From Desulfobacteraceae bacterium (GTDB taxonomy: Bacteria > Desulfobacterota > Desulfobacteria > Desulfobacterales > Desulfosarcinaceae), in contig JALVRI010000629.1 in assembly GCA_027031325.1 (NCBI GenBank), positions 1-8,097 of the forward strand: DNA of 8,097 nt, read 5' to 3'. Positions 6,266 through 8,097 of this stretch are shown piece after piece (the first letter of the stretch is position 1; every line of letters begins with the position of its first letter). Both the position numbers and the translations under genes were made by a program. A model generated the notes under the pieces. It saw only the letters and a program-made list of their open reading frames with translations, was not told the DNA's origin and made no database searches.

Positions 6266-7354
6266 TCAGTCTCCAGGCTCATAAGTATCAAACCCCCGGT
6301 CGCGGATCAACTGCTCCTTGCGCGCTGCTTCCAGGTCTTCCCGCACCATTGTGCGCACAAGCTCATCGAACCCGATGGTCGGTTCCCATCCCAACTTTCG
6401 GCGGGCCTTGCTGGCATCGCCGGTCAGTGTATCGACTTCGCTGGGCCTGAAATAGCGAGGGTCCACCCGTACCAGGGCCTTGCCGGAGGAATCATCCCGC
6501 CCGACCTCTTCAATTCCGCTGCCTTCCCAGACGATCCTGATACCGACCTCAAGAAAGGCCTTTTCAACGAATCGGCGTACCGAGTGGCTTCGGCCGGTGG
6601 CAATAATGTAGTCATCCGGATGTTCTTGCTGCAACATCAGGTACATGGCCTTTACGTAGTCTCTGGCGTGTCCCCAGTCCCGCCGCGCATCGAGATTGCC
6701 AAGATAGAGGGTATCCTGGAGTCCCAGCTTGATCCGGGCAACGGCCCTGGATATCTTGCGGCTGACGAAGGTCTCGCCCCGGATCGGAGACTCGTGATTG
6801 AACAATATTCCGTTGCAGGCGAAAATGCCGTAAGCCTCACGGTAGTTGACGGTAATCCAGTAGGCATAAACCTTGGCCACCCCGTAAGGGCTGCGGGGAT
6901 GAAAAGGTGTGGTCTCGCGCTGGGGAGTCTCAGTCACCTTGCCGAACATTTCACTGGTTGAGGCCTGGTAGAAACGGGTCTTTTTCTCAAGCCCCAGGAT
7001 GCGCAGGGCCTCCAGCAAGCGCAGGGTACCCAGGGCATCGGTATTGGCCGTGTATTCCGGGGTCTCGAATGAAACCTTGACATGGCTTTGGGCGGCCAGG
7101 TTGTATATTTCGTCCGGTTGGACCTCCTGGATGATGCGGATCAAATTGGTCGAATCGGTAAGGTCGCCGTAATGTAACCGGAAACTTACCTGTCCTTCAT
7201 GGGGATCCTGGTAGAGGTGATCGATCCGCGCCGTATTGAAAGACGAGGCCCGCCGCTTTATCCCATGAACCTGGTAACCTTCGGCCAAGAGGAACTCAGC
7301 CAGGTATGCGCCGTCTTGACCGGCCACACCGGTTATCAATGCCTTCTTTTGCAA
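6266..7354 (-). CDS. gmd: GDP-mannose 4,6-dehydratase
   Basis: Gmd dehydrates GDP-D-mannose to GDP-4-keto-6-deoxy-D-mannose with bound NADP, the first committed step to GDP-L-fucose (the same intermediate can also feed GDP-rhamnose or perosamine routes). With the start used here it has 362 residues, normal for bacterial Gmd. Signatures are ITGVAGQDGAYLAEFLL (7-23), HGIKRRASSFNT (30-41), HYGDLTDSTNL (61-71), NLAAQSHVKVSFE (85-97), the catalytic Thr133 and Glu135 in STSEMFG, Tyr157 and Lys161 in YGVAK, and NHESPIRGETFVSRKI (186-201). Start choice: the frame extends to a TTG at 7390, but nothing like a ribosome binding site precedes that codon at a usable distance. The TTG at 7354 has AAAGGAG eight bases upstream, the same signal as fcl, and gives the family-typical QKKALITG beginning. 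It is the first gene of the operon, behind a leader of about 120 nt. Confidence 0.96.
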   Translation of the reverse strand: MQKKALITGVAGQDGAYLAEFLLAEGYQVHGIKRRASSFNTARIDHLYQDPHEGQVSFRLHYGDLTDSTNLIRIIQEVQPDEIYNLAAQSHVKVSFETPEYTANTDALGTLRLLEALRILGLEKKTRFYQASTSEMFGKVTETPQRETTPFHPRSPYGVAKVYAYWITVNYREAYGIFACNGILFNHESPIRGETFVSRKISRAVARIKLGLQDTLYLGNLDARRDWGHARDYVKAMYLMLQQEHPDDYIIATGRSHSVRRFVEKAFLEVGIRIVWEGSGIEEVGRDDSSGKALVRVDPRYFRPSEVDTLTGDASKARRKLGWEPTIGFDELVRTMVREDLEAARKEQLIRDRGFDTYEPGD

Positions 7355-7362
7355 AACCGCTG

Positions 7363-7369
7363 CTCCTTT
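7363..7369 (-). promoter_or_regulatory. ribosome binding site fixing the gmd TTG start
   Basis: AAAGGAG on the minus strand lies eight bases before the TTG at 7354. The same AAAGGAGC stands before fcl. It makes TTG 7354, rather than the in-frame TTG at 7390, the likely initiator. Confidence 0.7.
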
Positions 7370-7380
7370 CCCTGATTCGA

Positions 7381-7400
7381 CCGGCGACAACCTGCGCCGG
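7381..7400 (-). other. leader hairpin 2 (CCGGCG / CGCCGG) before gmd
   Basis: Perfect 6-bp inverted repeat with an 8-nt loop, all G-C in the stem, in the predicted untranslated leader of the operon and about 12 nt upstream of the gmd ribosome binding site. No T-run follows on the minus strand, so it is not a typical terminator. It could influence mRNA stability or access to the ribosome binding site; this is inference from the dyad alone. Confidence 0.35.
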
Positions 7401-7402
7401 AC

Positions 7403-7422
7403 AACGCCACTGGCATGGCGTT
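7403..7422 (-). other. leader hairpin 1 (AACGCCA / TGGCGTT) before gmd
   Basis: Perfect 7-bp inverted repeat around a 6-nt loop, immediately upstream of the second leader hairpin with only two bases between them. It lies about 55 to 75 nt into the predicted transcript. Neither strand shows a run of T long enough for a classical intrinsic terminator. Function unknown. Confidence 0.4.
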
Positions 7423-7458
7423 TATCGACTGCCTGGCGGACGGTGCGGGATCTTTTAC

Positions 7459-7487
7459 TTGATCACAACTTCCGGATGGGTGATTAT
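7459..7487 (+). promoter_or_regulatory. possible promoter of the rightward membrane-protein gene
   Basis: TTGATC at 7459-7464 and GATTAT at 7482-7487, spaced 17 bp, each match four of six sigma-70 consensus positions. They point toward the gene starting at 7547, giving a leader of roughly 50 nt. The -10 box overlaps the opposite-strand -10 of the gmd operon, so the two promoters would compete. Weak on sequence alone. Confidence 0.3.
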
Positions 7488-7511
7488 ACATAAAAAGTGA
7501 CCTTAAATTAA
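7483..7511 (-). promoter_or_regulatory. predicted sigma-70 promoter of the gmd-to-rfbD operon
   Basis: The minus strand has a perfect TATAAT at 7488-7483. Seventeen bases upstream is TTAATT (7511-7506), which matches TTGACA at only three of six positions. The start of transcription would be near the A at about 7477, giving a leader of about 120 nt before the gmd TTG. A weak -35 with a perfect -10 often means an activator is needed, and an inverted repeat lies just upstream at 7516-7529. It is the only convincing promoter I see for the eight-gene operon. Confidence 0.5.
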
Positions 7512-7515
7512 CATG

Positions 7516-7529
7516 GATCAAAATTGATC
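7516..7529. promoter_or_regulatory. inverted repeat GATCAA-AA-TTGATC, possible regulator site
   Basis: Two perfect 6-bp arms separated by AA, centred about 45 bp upstream of the predicted gmd-operon start and about 20 bp upstream of the rightward gene's ATG. A third copy of the half-site TTGATC occurs at 7459-7464 on the other side of the -10 boxes. The placement suits a regulator acting on both directions. No known factor is assigned: the arms are in the opposite order to an FNR box. Confidence 0.3.
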
Positions 7530-7546
7530 TCCAGGAAAAAGGTTCC

Positions 7547-8097
7547 ATGCCCCAAAGGCTTGCAAGACCATCATTTTTCCCCCTGCCCCTTGCCACCGGC
7601 CTGCTGACGGCCCAGATAATAGGGTTTTTCCACGTAAGGCACTCCAATATTTTGACCTTTGAGCAAATGCAGCAAGTCAAGGCGGCAGGTTTCCTGCCGA
7701 TTCCTTTCGGACACGCCGCGGACAAGTTGAGCCAATGGGCCTCCGCCTTGTGGGGGGGTGTCTTTTTCACCCTCAGTCTGGGGGCCGGGCTGGCCATTGC
7801 AACCTGGGTGATTGTCAATGCCTGCAAGGGTGTCTTTGGTGGCTTGCGCCTGTTTACCCTGGCTGCCTCAGCGGTTTGGATGGCCTTACTGGTATGGATC
7901 AACCTGGATGGTTTCACCCTTTTCGGAACCCTTTACGCGGTCCTGGTCCCGGCGGTGACGGCTGTCTTCACCATCGGCCGCCAAGGCAGGCCCGGTGTCA
8001 GCCTGGCTTGGCTGCTTTCACCACTCATTGTGCTGACCGCCCTTTGGTACAGCCAGATGGACAACCTGTTGTTCATAAACATCCGTGACTATCTGCT
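7547..8097 (+). CDS. unrecognised multi-span membrane protein, N-terminal part (runs off right edge)
   Basis: The frame is open from the ATG at 7547 to the end of the window, 183 codons with no stop. I do not recognise the family. Hydrophobic segments lie at about residues 11-29, 66-92, 99-120, 123-143 and 151-168, so it is an integral inner-membrane protein. The N-terminal MPQRLARPS is positively charged and should be cytoplasmic. Residues 31-65, between the first two helices, form a hydrophilic segment predicted to face outward. The last visible residues, NLLFINIRDYL, leave the membrane into an unseen region. The ATG is the first in frame after a TGA at 7481; AGGA ten bases and AAAGG four bases upstream are possible ribosome binding sites. 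It is divergent from the gmd operon across 192 bp. A role in envelope or polysaccharide work is possible from position alone, but nothing in the sequence shows it. Confidence 0.8.
   Translation, partial: MPQRLARPSFFPLPLATGLLTAQIIGFFHVRHSNILTFEQMQQVKAAGFLPIPFGHAADKLSQWASALWGGVFFTLSLGAGLAIATWVIVNACKGVFGGLRLFTLAASAVWMALLVWINLDGFTLFGTLYAVLVPAVTAVFTIGRQGRPGVSLAWLLSPLIVLTALWYSQMDNLLFINIRDYL

Larger units (their letters stand above)
1..7477 (-). other. eight-gene nucleotide-sugar operon (gmd, fcl, membrane protein, manC, rfbB, rfbA, rfbC, rfbD)
   Basis: All eight genes read leftward. Successive gaps are 21, 26, -4, 21 (6 from the longer rfbB start), 44, 22 and 14 bp. No stem followed by a T-run separates them, and the only strong promoter-like sequence is before gmd. 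The first half yields GDP-L-fucose, the second dTDP-L-rhamnose. The operon continues beyond the left edge, where rfbD is cut. Confidence 0.75.

Noticed and set aside
6203..6961. 252-codon open frame on the plus strand opposite gmd and fcl
   Set aside because: It runs antisense to two unambiguous enzymes, spans their junction, and its translation shows no family motif. It is a shadow of high-GC third codon positions.
7403..7422. Hairpin read as an intrinsic terminator ending a transcript on the plus strand
   Set aside because: Only TTT follows the stem and no plus-strand gene lies to its left to be terminated.
7516..7529. FNR/CRP-family box (TTGAT-N4-ATCAA)
   Set aside because: The half-sites are present but in everted order (ATCAA before TTGAT, two bases apart). 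The TTGAT at 7459 has no matching partner four bases on.
7336..7917. 193-codon open frame on the minus strand covering the gmd promoter region and the opposite side of the rightward gene
   Set aside because: Its translation is basic and of low complexity, and it overlaps gmd in another frame. The plus-strand frame from 7547 instead shows regular membrane helices and stays open to the window end.
1..8097. Mobile element, CRISPR array, tRNA or rRNA
   Set aside because: Coding sequence is nearly continuous and every stretch is explained; no direct repeat array, terminal inverted repeats, transposase motif or cloverleaf pattern was seen by eye.

Overview
This window is one long minus-strand operon for nucleotide-sugar synthesis, plus the start of a divergent plus-strand gene at the right edge. 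The genes lie close together, nearly all with clear Shine-Dalgarno sequences, and use ATG, GTG and TTG starts. The content (GDP-L-fucose and dTDP-L-rhamnose precursors, type II ManC) fits a Gram-negative bacterium making O-antigen, capsule or exopolysaccharide. The protein sequences have a flavour I associate with Desulfobacterota (deltaproteobacteria), but that is an impression, not something the sequence proves. I see no mobile element, tRNA, rRNA or CRISPR array.

Right to left, in the direction of transcription, the operon reads: promoter and structured leader (about 7511 to 7355), gmd, fcl, an unrecognised cysteine-rich membrane protein, manC, rfbB, rfbA, rfbC, and rfbD, which runs off the left edge. 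Intergenic gaps are 44 bp or less, and the membrane-protein gene overlaps manC by 4 bp (ATGA). No terminator was seen between genes, so one transcript is likely. ManC, Gmd and Fcl form the route mannose-1-P (or fructose-6-P through the ManC isomerase domain) to GDP-mannose to GDP-4-keto-6-deoxymannose to GDP-L-fucose. RfbA, RfbB, RfbC and RfbD form the route glucose-1-P to dTDP-glucose to dTDP-L-rhamnose. No phosphomannomutase and no glycosyltransferase, polymerase or flippase is in view, so the genes that use these sugars must lie elsewhere.

The least ordinary item is the 169-residue membrane protein between fcl and manC (5117 to 4608). Its two halves match at an exact 80-residue offset: each is a helical hairpin followed by a C-x-R-C cluster predicted to face the cytoplasm. 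It looks like a duplicated metal- or Fe-S-binding membrane module of unknown role, translationally coupled to manC.

The 192-bp region between gmd and the divergent gene holds a perfect TATAAT -10 box for the operon, a weaker overlapping promoter candidate for the rightward gene, a GATCAA-AA-TTGATC inverted repeat, and two tandem hairpins in the gmd leader. The rightward gene (7547 to beyond 8097) encodes a multi-span membrane protein that I cannot name.
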